From Gigaspora rosea (taxonomy: Eukaryota; Glomeromycota; Glomeromycetes; Diversisporales; Gigasporaceae): DNA of 64,000 nucleotides. Both the position numbers and the translations under genes were made by a program. Of this stretch, positions 1 through 11,139 are shown in pieces. Numbering within the stretch: position 1 is the first letter of the stretch; every line of letters begins with the position of its first letter. The notes under the pieces were generated by a model. That model did not search any database, had not been told where the DNA came from, and was given only the letters and a program-made list of their open reading frames with translations. Location: positions 1-64,000 of the forward strand of contig QKWP01000579.1 of assembly GCA_003550325.1 (NCBI GenBank), read 5' to 3'.

Positions 1-240
1 TCTTTTAGGTCAATATTTGGGCGCTTGACAGGTTTACTTAAGGGCTAAATATCACTTTACTTATTAAAATTTGGGAATATTGTCGCGGGAAGGTTTTTTC
101 TCTTTCTTCTGTTTTTGGTAATAGGGATCTACGGGGAGTAAGTCTTTGGGGTTTTTTAATATTTATAGATCTGGGTCTTTTATATTTTACTAAAATCTTG
201 ATCCACATAATAGACCTGGGTATAATACCTAATAGATCTA
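1..240. other. AT-rich DNA, nothing recognised
   Basis: No open frame with family character, RNA gene or repeat was recognised before the first foldback element. Confidence 0.5.
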
Positions 241-1735
241 CAATAAAGGAGCTTTCAGAAATCAGCTGATTTTTGTTACTTTGAGCCTACCCCCACCCAC
301 CCACACCTGATACCCAATTAGCCAATCAGATTTTACGATTATTAAAAAGGTAAATATAACATTTAATAGTAAATAACTTTTGATCTACTAAACCAAATTC
401 GATGATTCAACTACCAAAATGATCCTCTCAACGAGAGGATTCTAGTGAGCCCAAAATTGTTAAAATTCAATCACAGGATCCTGTGATCAGAATAGATTTG
501 AGTTACTATAAAAGTTCTATAATTTATTAAATAATTATAATCTATTTATGAACATTAAATCCTGGGTCCCCAAGTCGCAGGAAAATCAGCTAGTTGTGGC
601 AGCATACAGGCTTGAAACACTTACCCAATATAGTAGAGGCAGCTGCATGGCTTGAGATACAAACTTCCGAAAAGTACGCTAGTAAGGAACTAGGTATACC
701 AATTTGGAAGCAGAAAGTGCCTATCTGGAATCACATACACCAAATTGGAAGTAATGATATTAGGAAATGTGGATAAAGTGGTGGACATGTGAATACTAAC
801 AGTTGGTTAGGAAAAAGAGTCATCCAAAACCAGGCTAGCTATATAAATGGGAGTATGGTAGACTCTGGTAGGTTTAGATTATGGATAAAATAGTTCAAGT
901 CTCGGTACTTAATAGATAGTATAATAATTGTAAGCAATATATGGGAAGACATTAATAGAAATGGGACAAATTTATCTAATAAATTTGTTCCATTTTTATT
1001 GACTTCACCCCATATTGTAACGATTAATATACACTCAATAAAGTCCAAAGGCATGACCTCACTTTAACATTAAAAAAAAAATTATAACCTATTTATAATA
1101 ATACAAATTTATTTCAATCTTAGGATCCTGTGATTAGATTTTAACTATTTTGGGCTTGTTAGAATCCTCTCATTAAAAGGATCATTTTGGTAACAAAATT
1201 ATCAAAATCAATCAAAAGTTATTAATAATTAAAATTTAATATTTAATTGTTAATAACTTCTGATTTACTAGGCCAATTTCGATGATTTTACTACCAAAAT
1301 AATTCTTTTAATGAGAGGATTCTAACAAGACCAAAATCGTTAAAATCCAATCACAGGATCCTAAGATCGAAATAAATTTGTATTACTATAAATGGGTTAT
1401 AATTATTTAATAAATTATAAAACTTTTATAGTAACACAAATTTATTCTGATCACAGGATCCTGTAATTGGATTTTAACAATTTTGGGCTCGCTAGAATCC
1501 TCTCATTGAGAGGATCATTTTAGTAGTTGAATTATCAAATTTGGTTTAGTAGATCAAAAGTTATTAATTATTAAATATTATTAATAAATCTATAATTTTG
1601 GTCAAAAATAATTTTGCAACTTTGGCTAAAATTATGAAATTTTGGCCGGAATTACACCTGATACTTCAGCTAATCTACCCACTTACACAGAAATCAGCAG
1701 ATTTCTGGAAGCTCCCTAAAGGGGTCTTGTATATG
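241..1735. mobile_element. composite foldback element
   Basis: The two ends are inverted copies of each other: GGAGCTTTCAGAAATCAGCT near 248 answers the reverse complement of sequence near 1690-1720. Inside are four copies of a core of about 110 bp, at about 361-480 (+), 1118-1240 (-), 1243-1375 (+) and 1450-1570 (-). They form two back-to-back palindromes. The core includes GATGATTTTACTACCAAAAT and ATCCAATCACAGGATCC and recurs in the foldback elements at 17.3 and 35.4 kb. No transposase is encoded, so it is probably non-autonomous. The outer limits are approximate, and no target duplication was identified. Confidence 0.7.
937..1016. repeat. 80-bp micro-palindrome, copy 1
   Basis: Near-perfect hairpin whose arms read GACAAATTTATC / TAATAAATTTGT around the centre and ATATGGG / CCCATAT at the ends. 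A close copy lies at about 23575-23646 inside an unrelated transposon gene, which shows the unit is mobile. It sits in the loop of the larger foldback element. Confidence 0.7.
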
Positions 1736-1780
1736 GCAATTTACAGTAATATTTATGCCTTAAATAAAGTTGTTTGAAAT

Positions 1781-3358
1781 AATAAATTGCATATTTGACT
1801 TGAACCAAATTACCAACGGAAGAAAAACAAGAAGTTTTTTGTTGGAGAGTTGTCTATACTTAAGGGTAGGGAGTATGTAGATCATTTATCATATGATTTT
1901 TGTGGTATCGATTTTTCTTTTTAAAGTTTAGTAAAAATTTTTTTAATCAAATCATTTAAACTATTAAATAAAATTATAGAGCAGGCTTTTGTGATTCTAA
2001 AAATAGTAAAATTATTAAAATTGGTTGAATATTCATCAAGTTATAAAGATTTAAACTTTAGGTATCGAAAGTTGTTTACAAAATCATATGATGATCATAT
2101 GATATCGACCAATCAAAATTAATGATTTTTGTGACTCAGGAAAATTTGAGCCAACTGAGGGAAACTTTATGATATATCGAAGTATAATTTTTTTAAATAT
2201 ATACTATATTAAAATTTTACTATTATAAAACGTGCGTTTTATTCTATATATTATAAAATTTAAATCAAATTTGGTTGCAACTATAAAAGTTTTATTAGTA
2301 GCACATTTTCAATTTCTATATAAATCTCATTGTACCACGAAAATCATATAATAAATGATCTATGTACCCCCTACCCTTAATGTATAGTAGGATAGCACAG
2401 GAAAACGGTTTTTATAAAGGTCAACTAACTTTTCAGAACTCCTTTATATATTTGACATACAAGTCAAAAGTGTACTTTTACAAGATAACTGACAGAAGAT
2501 GGAGCCCTTGTACGAAAAATTTTGGTGGAGATTAAAGTTTTTTTCTGTCGACGAAGTTTCCTGTGGAAAAACAATGGGGAACAACAAAAAACTAAGTTTT
2601 TCCAACTACACCCTCTCCTTTAAATTTCTTTCGAGTATCATCTTACTTCCCTTTGGATTTTTTCAAAATTTTCGCCAAACAGTGGGAATCCTAGCTTACC
2701 CCCTCCAAAAGATCAGCAGTGTTTATTCCTTCCGAATTGGGACGATTTGAATCGGGACCGGCGCTATCACAAGTTAATTTGGTCGCTACATACAAATAAA
2801 CAATGAATGGCATAGTTGGATTTGAAGGGCACGTGAAAATTTTCTTATCTTTTTTTTAGTTTCTTTTTCATTACTTGTACATATAATACATCGATAGACA
2901 TTAGTCTTGTGGTATTATATAATTTTTATCGTTTATGCTAGCATCTACAGTTTCTATTCTTTTTTTGCATGTTCTTTGGTTTTTCTTTTTTTGTTTTTTT
3001 TTTTGTTTGGTTATATTTTTAGTTGGTTTTTTGATTAGTCATTTAGGTATTGTCCCCCTTTTAGTCTTTTCACCTTTTTTATTTTTCTTTATGAGAAGCT
3101 CAAAGAAGAAGTTTCTAGGTGGAATGGATCCTGTAGTTGGTTTCTGAAGCCAGGTTGTGCTATACTTCTTACTAATAGGGAAAACCGTTATTTGAGTATG
3201 AGCAAACCATTTTAGTGCAGTAGCCAAAGTTGGGCACCAATTCGGTTTAGTTCGATCATTACTGTTTGTATATAAAATTATGTAGCTTTTATGTAATTTT
3301 GCTAATAAAGATTAAAAGTTTAAAAAAAAAAAAATAAAAAATAAATTGTATATTTTGA
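1781..3358 (+). mobile_element. retro-inserted repeat, copy 1 (non-LTR type)
   Basis: The body (about 1799-3339) ends in AATAAAG, about 20 bases of spacer and an A-rich tail. It is flanked by near-identical direct repeats of about 18 bases beginning AATAAATTG (1781-1798 and 3340-3358). Tail plus long target duplication is the mark of target-primed reverse transcription by LINE machinery. The second copy is at 49081-50988; copy 1 starts further in and is 5' truncated. No reverse transcriptase is visible, so it would depend on another element. Both copies keep a reading with FWWR and VDEVSCGKT (about 2520-2575 here), and the differences within VDEVSCGKT are silent, hinting at former coding. Copy 1 is interrupted by a MITE at 1860-2380. 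Confidence 0.75.
1860..2380. mobile_element. 521-bp MITE nested in the retro-inserted repeat
   Basis: Terminal inverted repeats of about 45 bp begin TTAAGGGTAGGGAGTA on the left; the right end is the reverse complement of TTAAGGGTAGGGGGTA. The interior is AT-rich and non-coding. The sister repeat at 49.1 kb has a continuous sequence at the matching place, which confirms an insertion. Superfamily not assigned. Confidence 0.75.
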
Positions 3359-3592
3359 ACATTTTACTTAAAATATAAATATTAATTGACTTAGTAAAAT
3401 TTGGGAATTTCGATAAAGAAACAATGAGTTTAATAATTTTTATATAAGCAATTTGACCAATAAAATTATTTTATATGCCAATGATCTAAATGAAATTAAT
3501 AATAAAATGATCTTGTTATAATTTAATAGCTTGATATTATTTAAATTTGATCAAACAATCAAGTTATTTACTATTTCTAGACTGGACTAGGC

Positions 3593-4391
3593 TAGTGATG
3601 CCATCGAAATTGATTTTTGAAAAAGGCCTATTTCGTCTTCATTAAAGAAAATTAAAATTTTTTATAAGGAAGAGCAAATAAAATTTATATAAATATGTTT
3701 CTTATAATTTCATCTATTCAAAAAAAGTATCAAATAATTTTGTCTTTCAAGTAAAATAGATCAAAAACAATTTCGTCTTTAAATTTTAATTTCGGGTTTT
3801 AGAACCCGAAATGCTTTCGTTCTCATAGACTAGGCATATAAACTTTTGTTGTGTTTGGATCCAAGTCTACAAATACCTAGCTCAATCCAGTTTACTTTAA
3901 AACCTATACGTATGCATAGTTGTTATATAATTAAAGTTAATAAATCTATATAAAAAATATTAAATATGGGATACAAATCCTATACTATATATGAGGACAA
4001 AATTATTTTGGGTTCTAAAACCCGAAATTAAAATTTGAAGACAAAATTGTTTTTGACCTATTTTATTTAAAGACAAAATTATTTGATACTTTTTTTGAAT
4101 AGACAAAATTATAAGAAATATATCTATATAAATTTTATTTGCTCTTCCTTAGGGGCATGCCATTTATTATATAATTTTTACTATAGATACATAGTTAGAG
4201 GTAGTGATCACATCTATATATTATATTAATCAATCAGAATTAGATAAAATGATCACACCAAATATGGGTAGATGTAGCTACTAAGTAAAAAATATTATGT
4301 AATAAATAGCATGCTCTTATAAAAAATTTTAATTTTCTCTAATAAAGACGAAATAGGCCTTTTTCAAAAATCAATTTTGGTAGTATCACTA
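3593..4391. mobile_element. foldback element with arms of about 220 bp
   Basis: The left arm begins TAGTGATGCCATCGAAATTG and the right arm ends with its degenerate reverse complement. The arms contain a shared run reading GGCCTATTTCGTCTTCATTA. A solo arm of the same family lies at 16555-16795. The right arm is interrupted by a 165-bp MITE (4152-4316); the solo arm shows the empty site. No coding capacity. Confidence 0.75.
4152..4316. mobile_element. 165-bp MITE, PIF/Harbinger-like
   Basis: Terminal repeats GGGGCATGCCATTTATTA and the reverse complement of GAGCATGCTATTTATTA are flanked by the 3-base duplication TTA (4149-4151, 4317-4319). The related arm at 16.72 kb carries the unbroken CTTCCTTATAAAAA, confirming both the boundaries and the duplication. 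A TTA/TAA target and G-rich ends are typical of the PIF/Harbinger superfamily. Confidence 0.8.
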
Positions 4392-4614
4392 TCCTATATA
4401 CAATAGTTCAATGACTAAATGGTCCTCAAATAATCTTGGTTATTTCTAAATAACCATGGTCATTTCTAAATGACCATGGTTATTCTAAATGATCATAGTC
4501 ATTTGGTTATGAGTTAATTTTAAATGCCCAAAATTGAGATAACTGTTAATGACTAGTCATTTTAGGATTATTTGAGATCATTTGAAAAATTTGCAAATAA
4601 CCAGATCATTTACT

Positions 4615-4675
4615 ATTACTGCTACAACACATATACAGATAGTAAGTATAGTAACAGAATTTTTTGAATTTACTA
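4615..4675 (+). repeat. stray unit of the 18-kb minisatellite
   Basis: Contains CTACAACACATATACAGATA followed by AGTAAGTATAGTAACAGAAT, matching the tandem unit at 18.2-18.96 and 26.7-26.96 kb. Confidence 0.6.
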
Positions 4676-4804
4676 ATTTTACCCAAGTATTGATTGGCTG
4701 AGATTATTTGTACCAATTTATATTACAGGTCAAAATGATACATATCGGTATAATATTGGGTATCCAATATATAATATATATATATGATATGTACCTGATA
4801 TATG

Positions 4805-5204
4805 TAAGATATATTTATATATATACCCAATATGTTGTTATACATATTTTATAAATTTATTAAAAAACTTTGGGAAACTATTAACTATAGTACAAAACAG
4901 GATAGACCAATTAATTTCTTAGTATTAGTTTTATTAGTAGACTTCTTACTGTTTTAATTTTAAACCAATAGTTAATGGATAACAAGGGTTCCTTTAATGG
5001 TTCCTAAGATATATTTATATATATACCCAATATGTTGTTATACATATTTTATAAATTTATTAAAAAACTTTGGGAAACTATTAACTATAGTACAAAACAG
5101 GATAGACCAATTAATTTCTTAGTATTAGTTTTATTAGTAGACTTCTTACTGTTTTAATTTTAAACCAATAGTTAATGGATAACAAGGGTTCCTTTAATGG
5201 TTCC
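4805..5204 (+). repeat. exact 200-bp tandem duplication
   Basis: Sequence 4805-5004 is repeated without visible change at 5005-5204, immediately before a 12-bp minisatellite. The copies appear identical, so the duplication is recent or an assembly artefact. Confidence 0.85.
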
Positions 5205-5335
5205 TTTAATGGTTCCTTTGATGGTTCCTTTGATGGTTTCTTTGATGGTTCCTTTAATGGTTCCTTTGATGGTTCCTTTGATGGTTCCTTTTAGAGTTTC
5301 TTCGAAGGTTCCTTCTGTAATTTCTTCACTATTGT
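5186..5335 (+). repeat. 12-bp minisatellite GGTTCCTTTRAT
   Basis: About 12 units of GGTTCCTTTGAT/GGTTCCTTTAAT, decaying at the right end. The period is a multiple of three and the reverse strand stays open across the block, reading repeated KGTI/EGTF-like units. No start or flanking domain supports a gene. Confidence 0.85.
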
Positions 5336-5714
5336 TAGATTTATAAATGGTTCTTTTTTTCTATGTATTGAAAAGATATATAAACTCTGCCTTTTTTACC
5401 AAGGCAGAATAACAAGTTCTGTATCCAATCTTCTTATCTGTTCTATTAAACATATCGGCGTGTTTGGTTCATCATATTTGAGTAACTCTAATATTTTGGG
5501 GTCCAAATATAGATCAATTTTTATAGTCGAATTTTATAAAATGAATTATTACTTACAAGTATACTAAAGTACGTATAAAAATATGACTACTGTATAAACT
5601 TTTTAATATTAAAAGCAAACTCATATTTGTACATAGTGTATATAGAAGCACTAAATAGAAAAGATCTAACTTGAATAATCATAGTATTATTAATAATGAC
5701 TAGCTCATTAACCC

Positions 5715-6155
5715 TTGCGCTGCTTCGGGAAAAAATATATTTATATAGGATTATATTTATATTATTAAACCTTGCTTAAATTGTTTTTTTTTATATAACT
5801 TTCTGAACCTTTGCTTAAATTACTTATGCTCAACTTATTTATTAAACCTTCACTTAAGCTATTTTCTATATAACTTACTAAACCTTTGTTCAAATTATTT
5901 ATTAAACCTTCACTTAAGTTATTTTTCTATATAACTTACTAAACCCTTGCTCAAATTACTTACTAAACCTTTTGCAAATTGCTTAATTAAATCTTTGCTC
6001 AAATTATTCTTTTATATAACTTACTAAACCTTTGCTTAAATTATTTTTTTATATTACTTACTAAACATATGCTTAAATTATTTTTTATATAACTTATTAA
6101 ACTTTTGCTTAGATTTTTTATATATAGTTTAACAAATATTGCTTAAGTTATCTTA
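5715..6155 (+). repeat. minisatellite, unit about 38-45 bp
   Basis: About ten degenerate units of the form TTACTAAACCTTTGCTTAAA plus a T-rich spacer and ATATAAC. Interrupted by no gene. Confidence 0.8.
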
Positions 6156-6764
6156 TATATTAATATGCCTCCAAAGAGAACTTTTAAGCAAACTATTATA
6201 ATTAAGCAAAAGAACTTGAAAAATCGTTAGATTTAATTGTTTTTTCACATAGTAAAATATCGATCCAGTTCTATGGCTTGTATTAATTCCAATAGTTTGT
6301 CAATTTCTTTATCAAGAACTTTAGTAATAGCCTTATTTGTCTTTATTCATAAGTGTCTTTAAAAGATTATTTATTTGTTTAATTTGACATTATCAATATG
6401 AAATTTTAGACATGTTAAACATAAAATAAAATAAAATAATTTATAACAATTAAGATCATATAAATAAGTGTATTCGACTTTTTAATTAATAAGTAGTTTT
6501 TTTTATTTTATTGTAATACTGTATTTAACATGTTTTGTATTTTTACTTAGTTTAATTATTAGAGCCGTTTATTAGAAAAAATTTAAGTTCCTGTAATTTA
6601 AACTGTAATCCTAATGTATTAGTAAATTAATTGTTTAATAAACTAAAATCGAACATACAACCATCAAAAGGTCTTTATTTGAAATGATTTAGTCAAAGAA
6701 TGGATGCGACTACATGTGGCACTGGCCAATTCAACCTAACAGTTTTGCTATGATGTAAATACGA

Positions 6765-7160
6765 ATTATAAATATTCTTCGAATCTGTTCATCATAAGGT
6801 AGGTTGATTTACGATAAGCTAATGCTTCTATATTATTTAGAATAATTTTTAACGATTTATTTAAATCTGACAGTGATTCCTCGCATCTGTTCACCATAAT
6901 ACAATAAGTTTCTCTATGGTTTTCTAATACGTTTACATTATTTGGATTAATTTCTAATGGTTTATTTAAATACGCTAGTGGTTCTTCATATCTTTTCCTA
7001 TTACGATAAGTTTTCCTATGGCCTACTAATGCAGTAATGCATTATTTGGGTTAATTTCTAATGATTCGTCGTTTCTGTTCCTCTTAAAATATGTTGCACT
7101 AAGTTTTTTAATACGTCTGGATTGATTTATTTAAATCTGCCAGTATCATTTAATACTTAC
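6765..7160 (-). pseudogene. decayed TPR-repeat gene fragment
   Basis: Read on the minus strand, about three and a half 34-residue tetratricopeptide units can be followed. Recognisable pieces are EEPLAYLNKPLEINPNN, RCEESLSDLNKSLKI and EALAYRKSTYLMMNRFEEYL. The repeated signature (Y/R-EE-L-LNK-LEI-PNN-AL-R) is that of TPR arrays which in Rhizophagus-like fungi are often joined to kinases. The frame is broken by several stops and shifts, and there is no start or partner domain. TPR units bind proteins; this copy is unlikely to make one. It lies inside the 5452-8551 element, perhaps as captured host sequence. Confidence 0.7.
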
Positions 7161-7675
7161 TAATCTAATTGTTTGGCGGTTTAACTCTATATTAATTAGA
7201 ATATAAAGCATTAGTAAAGCTTATTGTCGCTATAATAGCATGTTAAACAGTACTGCAGTAAACTTTCTTAGATCTTACACGTAACATTTCAATCTTCTTA
7301 TTTTCTGTTGACTGTTTATGGAATCTAAAATTTGCATATAGTTAATATAATTAGTTCTAACAATAAATAGTAAAAAAATACATATATTCGCTTATAAAGT
7401 ATGAATTAATTTAATAGCAGATAGTGAATACAGTACTTACGTGCTAAAACATATAACTGTAATGATAAGTATGCGTTTTGTGTAATGAAAATTCTAGAAT
7501 CATCTGATCGCGATTCGCGTTCTGTCAAATCGCGTTCTGTGAATTTTTCGCTATTCGGACTGATCCGGAAAAAAGCAAACGGTTACACACATTTGTATTA
7601 TTATATTATAAATAGATATATATTTGTATATGAATTGTTACCACTAAAACAACATTAATAAAAATTACCATATAG

Positions 7676-7969
7676 TGAATATTATGTAAGATATTTACCA
7701 AATATTTCTACAAAGGCATTCTCACTGCTAAATACTTGATTTCCAACAGTGTGATGATGGTTTTTTAGATGCTTCTAAATTTCTCATATCATAGCTTTTT
7801 TAATATGATCAAGCTCATAGTTAGGTAGTGGCAATATATGCAAAGACAGTATATTATAGTCCTTATATTTTATTGTTTCATGACGTTTAAGACCACGTTG
7901 AGTCTTGTAAGATCGTGAACGTGTACAAAGAGAACAAGTAAATCTTGAAGTACTAATTAAATTAGACAT
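7676..7969 (-). pseudogene. decayed C2H2 zinc-finger gene
   Basis: The minus strand starts MSNLISTSRFTCSLC and gives a single finger: CSLC, a spacer of 14 residues (two more than the usual 12), then HETIKYK. The second zinc-binding His appears replaced by Tyr. Two stops (after AMI and EI) interrupt the frame, yet similarity-like text continues as TVGNQVFSSENAFVEIFGKY to about 7676. The layout (N-terminal finger, then a globular region with no known domain) resembles the intact gene at 31039-31650. Both sit near the right end of a TIR element, so this may be a transposon accessory gene. It is probably inactive here. Confidence 0.65.
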
Positions 7970-8170
7970 AACTAGCTATTTTAAATAGTTAATATATAAA
8001 ATAAAACTTATATAACAGTATGATAAATTCTAATACTATATACTTATTGGTCAAAAAGACGATGAGTTAAAGCTTTGAATGATGGGTTCCAATGCGTTTA
8101 CTTATTTTTTTATAGTAAATAAATATTTTTGAGATGTTATTTAAATGATTTTCATACTCATATGATATTA

Positions 8171-8485
8171 AAATAGGGCGCAATCAGTAGGGTTCTGCAA
8201 TTTGATTTGATCTTCAAATATTTGAATCAAATATTTGATCAAATTCAAATTCAAATTTGACTATATTTGATTTGATCAAATTAAAATATGGCCAAATTTG
8301 ATTTAATTTGACAAATATTTGATTTGATTTGAAAATTACTATTAAAAATTCAAATTCAAATCAAATTCAAATTCAAATATTTGAATCAAATCAAATTCAA
8401 ATCAGGGTCAATTTGATTTGATCAAATTCAAATTGATCCAATATTTGATTTGATTTGAATTTGAGGAACCCTAGTGATCAGTGCA
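8171..8485. repeat. foldback block of TTTGATTTGA repeats
   Basis: Dense direct and inverted repeats of CAAATTTGATTTGA/TCAAATCAAATTC bounded by CAGTAGGGTTC and GGAACCCTAGTG in opposite orientation. This fits a small foldback MITE with a simple-repeat interior. Confidence 0.65.
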
Positions 8486-8551
8486 TGGTCTAATAAATTT
8501 TGGGGTACTATAGTATAATTTTGTGACCCTAAAAACCAAACACGCCGATAT

Positions 8552-9465
8552 ATAAAATATTTGACACTTTACTCTCTACAATTTGTACACAGTAAAGGCT
8601 CTTTTTCCATAAAATTATTCTTGAGTTTTGTGTGATTATTGTGTTAAGTTTATTAAATTTTCCCTAAATTTTTTCAAGTTCTAAGTGATTTTTTTGAGAT
8701 TTTGTTTGTTATTTTTCCATTTATTCAGTATTTATCCTGAATATTCTTTTGTATTGTTTTTTGAGTTTTTATTTGAGTTTTCTTATTTATTGATTTTTAT
8801 TTGAGTAGTTTTATATTTTATTTTATCCTGAAATTCTCTTATTGTTCTTTGTACGTTAAGTTAAGTAATATAGTTATTCTCTGGCCAAGGGTTACTATAT
8901 TACAATGTGTAGAGTTCATATAGGATATCAAACACATAGTACACATATAGTATATATATTTATTCATATCAGATACATATCATATATATAAATTCTGTAA
9001 TATATCATGTATTCGATATATATCATATATATAAATTTTGTATTACAGAATTTATATATAGACTAACCAGATAAGATATATATCGATACTTAATATCCTG
9101 CCAATTTATATTGATAGTGATAGATATATCTGATATAGATATTAATCGATATATATATCAATTAATAATTATTATATTTACATTATCATGTTTTTTGCAA
9201 ATTTTTAAATGTTTTACAGGTTTTCGCAAGTTTTCGCAAGTTTTTGAAATTTAATATAAAATTATTTATTTATTATTATTATATAATATTTTTAATTAAA
9301 TAGTTAAATATACAATATTCGAAGTTTCGCAATTTAATATAAAATTTTATTTTTTTATTTATTATTTTATATATTATATTTTAAATATTATTGTCCGAAG
9401 TGTAGCTGAGGACACTATACTTCTAGACATCAGAATATAAAATTTTTTACAAAAACTTGGATATA
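8552..9465. other. AT-rich intergenic DNA
   Basis: T-rich stretch (8560-8880), then alternating ATATATCA-type repeats (8920-9180) with a short hairpin around TAAATTCTGTAAT / ATTACAGAATTTA. No gene recognised. Confidence 0.6.
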
Positions 9466-9469
9466 TTAT

Positions 9470-9590
9470 GACCCAGTAATCCAATCTGGATGATTTTGGT
9501 ACTATTTGATTTGTCTCTATGAGACGAATCCAATGGTACCAAAATCATTTCATTTGGATCACTGGATCACGTTTTATGAACGAAATACTA
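9470..9590. repeat. short palindrome with GTCTC-N4-GAGAC core
   Basis: TGGATGATTTTGGTAC and GTACCAAAATCATTTCA flank GTCTCTATGAGAC. Related sequences occur at about 40884-40935 and 49605-49715. The core of the large foldback elements (TCTCTTTGAGACGA near a TTTTACTACCAAAAT run) is similar, so these may be minimal members of one superfamily. Confidence 0.65.
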
Positions 9591-9734
9591 TTTTTATAGG
9601 AAATCTGTCACGTCACGTGATGACGTCTGTCACGCCGCGTAATTAGCCAATAAACGCGTCGTGTGCTAACACAACAAAAAAATAAAAATTTTTAATTTTA
9701 AGTTTTAATAAAACTTAATCGTAGTATGCTAATA

Positions 9735-10032
9735 GTGGCTTTTTTTATTAAGTAAATCGACCTTCATTATTAAGACAATTTTGTTCGTCATAACAAAATC
9801 TACCTACCTCTAAATTTTCATAAAAATCGGATACTTTTTTACTAATGGATATTTGTAAAAAAAACTACCTGGCGTCATAATAGATTCTTTTGGTACAAAA
9901 TTGTATTTTATAAAAATCAACTAATAAAAAATCATCCAATTTTTATGAAATTTAGAGGTAAGTAGAACTTATAACGATGAATAAAATTGTCTTATTAATT
10001 AAGATCGATTTACTTAATAAAAAATTTGCTGA
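9735..10032. repeat. inverted repeat, arms about 95 bp
   Basis: The left arm (TTATTAAGTAAATCGA ... TAAATTTTCATAAAAAT) is matched by its reverse complement at 9935-10032. The spacer is about 100 bp and non-coding. Probably a MITE. Confidence 0.7.
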
Positions 10033-10049
10033 CTATGCATCAAAGTTGT

Positions 10050-11132
10050 CTTTTACAAGTTTACTTAGTGCATGAAGCTAGAATTAATTAGTAAAATCTT
10101 ATAATTCACAAATTTTTATTAATTAATTCTAACTTTATGCACTAAGTAAACTTGTTCAGCATCTAGAAATACATCAAATCGGCATAATTATTTTTATTTT
10201 ACTTGAAATTTAGAGAATAGATGCATAATTTTGGATTTTTGATCAAAAAAGTCAAATTTAAGCATCTTTTCTCCAAATTTCAAGTAAAATAAAAAGAACC
10301 CTGCCGATTTAATGTATTTTTAGGTGCTGAACAAGTTTACTTAGTGCATTAAGTTAGAAATAATTAGTAAAATTTTGTGAATCATAAGATTTTATAGAAT
10401 TTTATTAGTAAAATTCTATAAAATCTTAAAATTCACAAATTTTTATTAATTAATTCTAACAAAATGCACTAAGTAAACTTGTTCAGCACCTAAAAATACA
10501 TTAAATCGGCAGGGTTGTTTTTATTTTACTTGAAATTTGGAGAAAAGATGCTTAAATTTGACTTTTTTGATCAAAAATCCAAAATTATGCATCTTTTCTC
10601 CAAATTTCAAGTAAAATAAAAACAACCCTGCCGATTTAATGTATTTTTAGGTGCTGAACAAGTTTACTTAGTGCATTAAGTTAGAATTAATTAGTAAAAT
10701 TTTGTGAATCATAAGATTTTATAGAATTTTATTAATAAAATTTTATAAAATCTTATTATTCACAAGATCTTACTTATTAATTCTAACTTAATACACTAAG
10801 TAAACTTGTTTAGAACCTAAAAATACATTAATTTAGCATAATTCTTTTTATTTTACTTGAAATTTAAAGAATAGATGTATAAATTTTGATTTTTGATCAA
10901 AAAAGTCAAATTTAAGCATATTTTCTTCAAATTTTAAGTAAAATAAAAATAATTCAAATAATTTGATGTATTTTAGATGTTGTACAAGTTTACTTAGTGC
11001 ATAAAGTTAGAATTAATTAATAAAAATTTGTGAATATAAGATTTTATAGAATTTATTAATAAAAGTCTATAAACTCTTATAATTTACAAAATTTACTAAT
11101 TAATCTAACTTAATGCACTAAGTAAACTTGTA
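10050..11132. repeat. satellite of two alternating palindromes, array 1
   Basis: Unit of about 327 bp (AAGTTTACTTAGTGCA at 10057, 10333, 10660 and 10986). Each unit holds palindrome A (AACAAGTTTACTTAGTGCAT ... GCACTAAGTAAACTTGTT) and palindrome B (CACCTAAAAATACATTAAAT ... TTTAATGTATTTTTAGGTGC). Both are nearly perfect around their centres. Further arrays lie at 48770-52110. No protein is encoded. Confidence 0.9.
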
Positions 11133-11139
11133 TTTATTA

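Larger units (their letters stand above)
5452..8551. mobile_element. 3.1-kb TIR-bounded element carrying TPR and zinc-finger relics
   Basis: Inverted ends ATATCGGCGTGTTTGGTT occur at 5452-5469 and, as the perfect reverse complement, at 8534-8551. Between them lie a minisatellite, a decayed TPR-repeat gene, a decayed C2H2 zinc-finger gene and a foldback block. A TA dinucleotide sits at both edges, but no longer target duplication is seen. No transposase was recognised, so this is either a non-autonomous carrier of host sequence or a chance pairing of two ends. The perfect 18-base match argues against chance. Confidence 0.5.
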
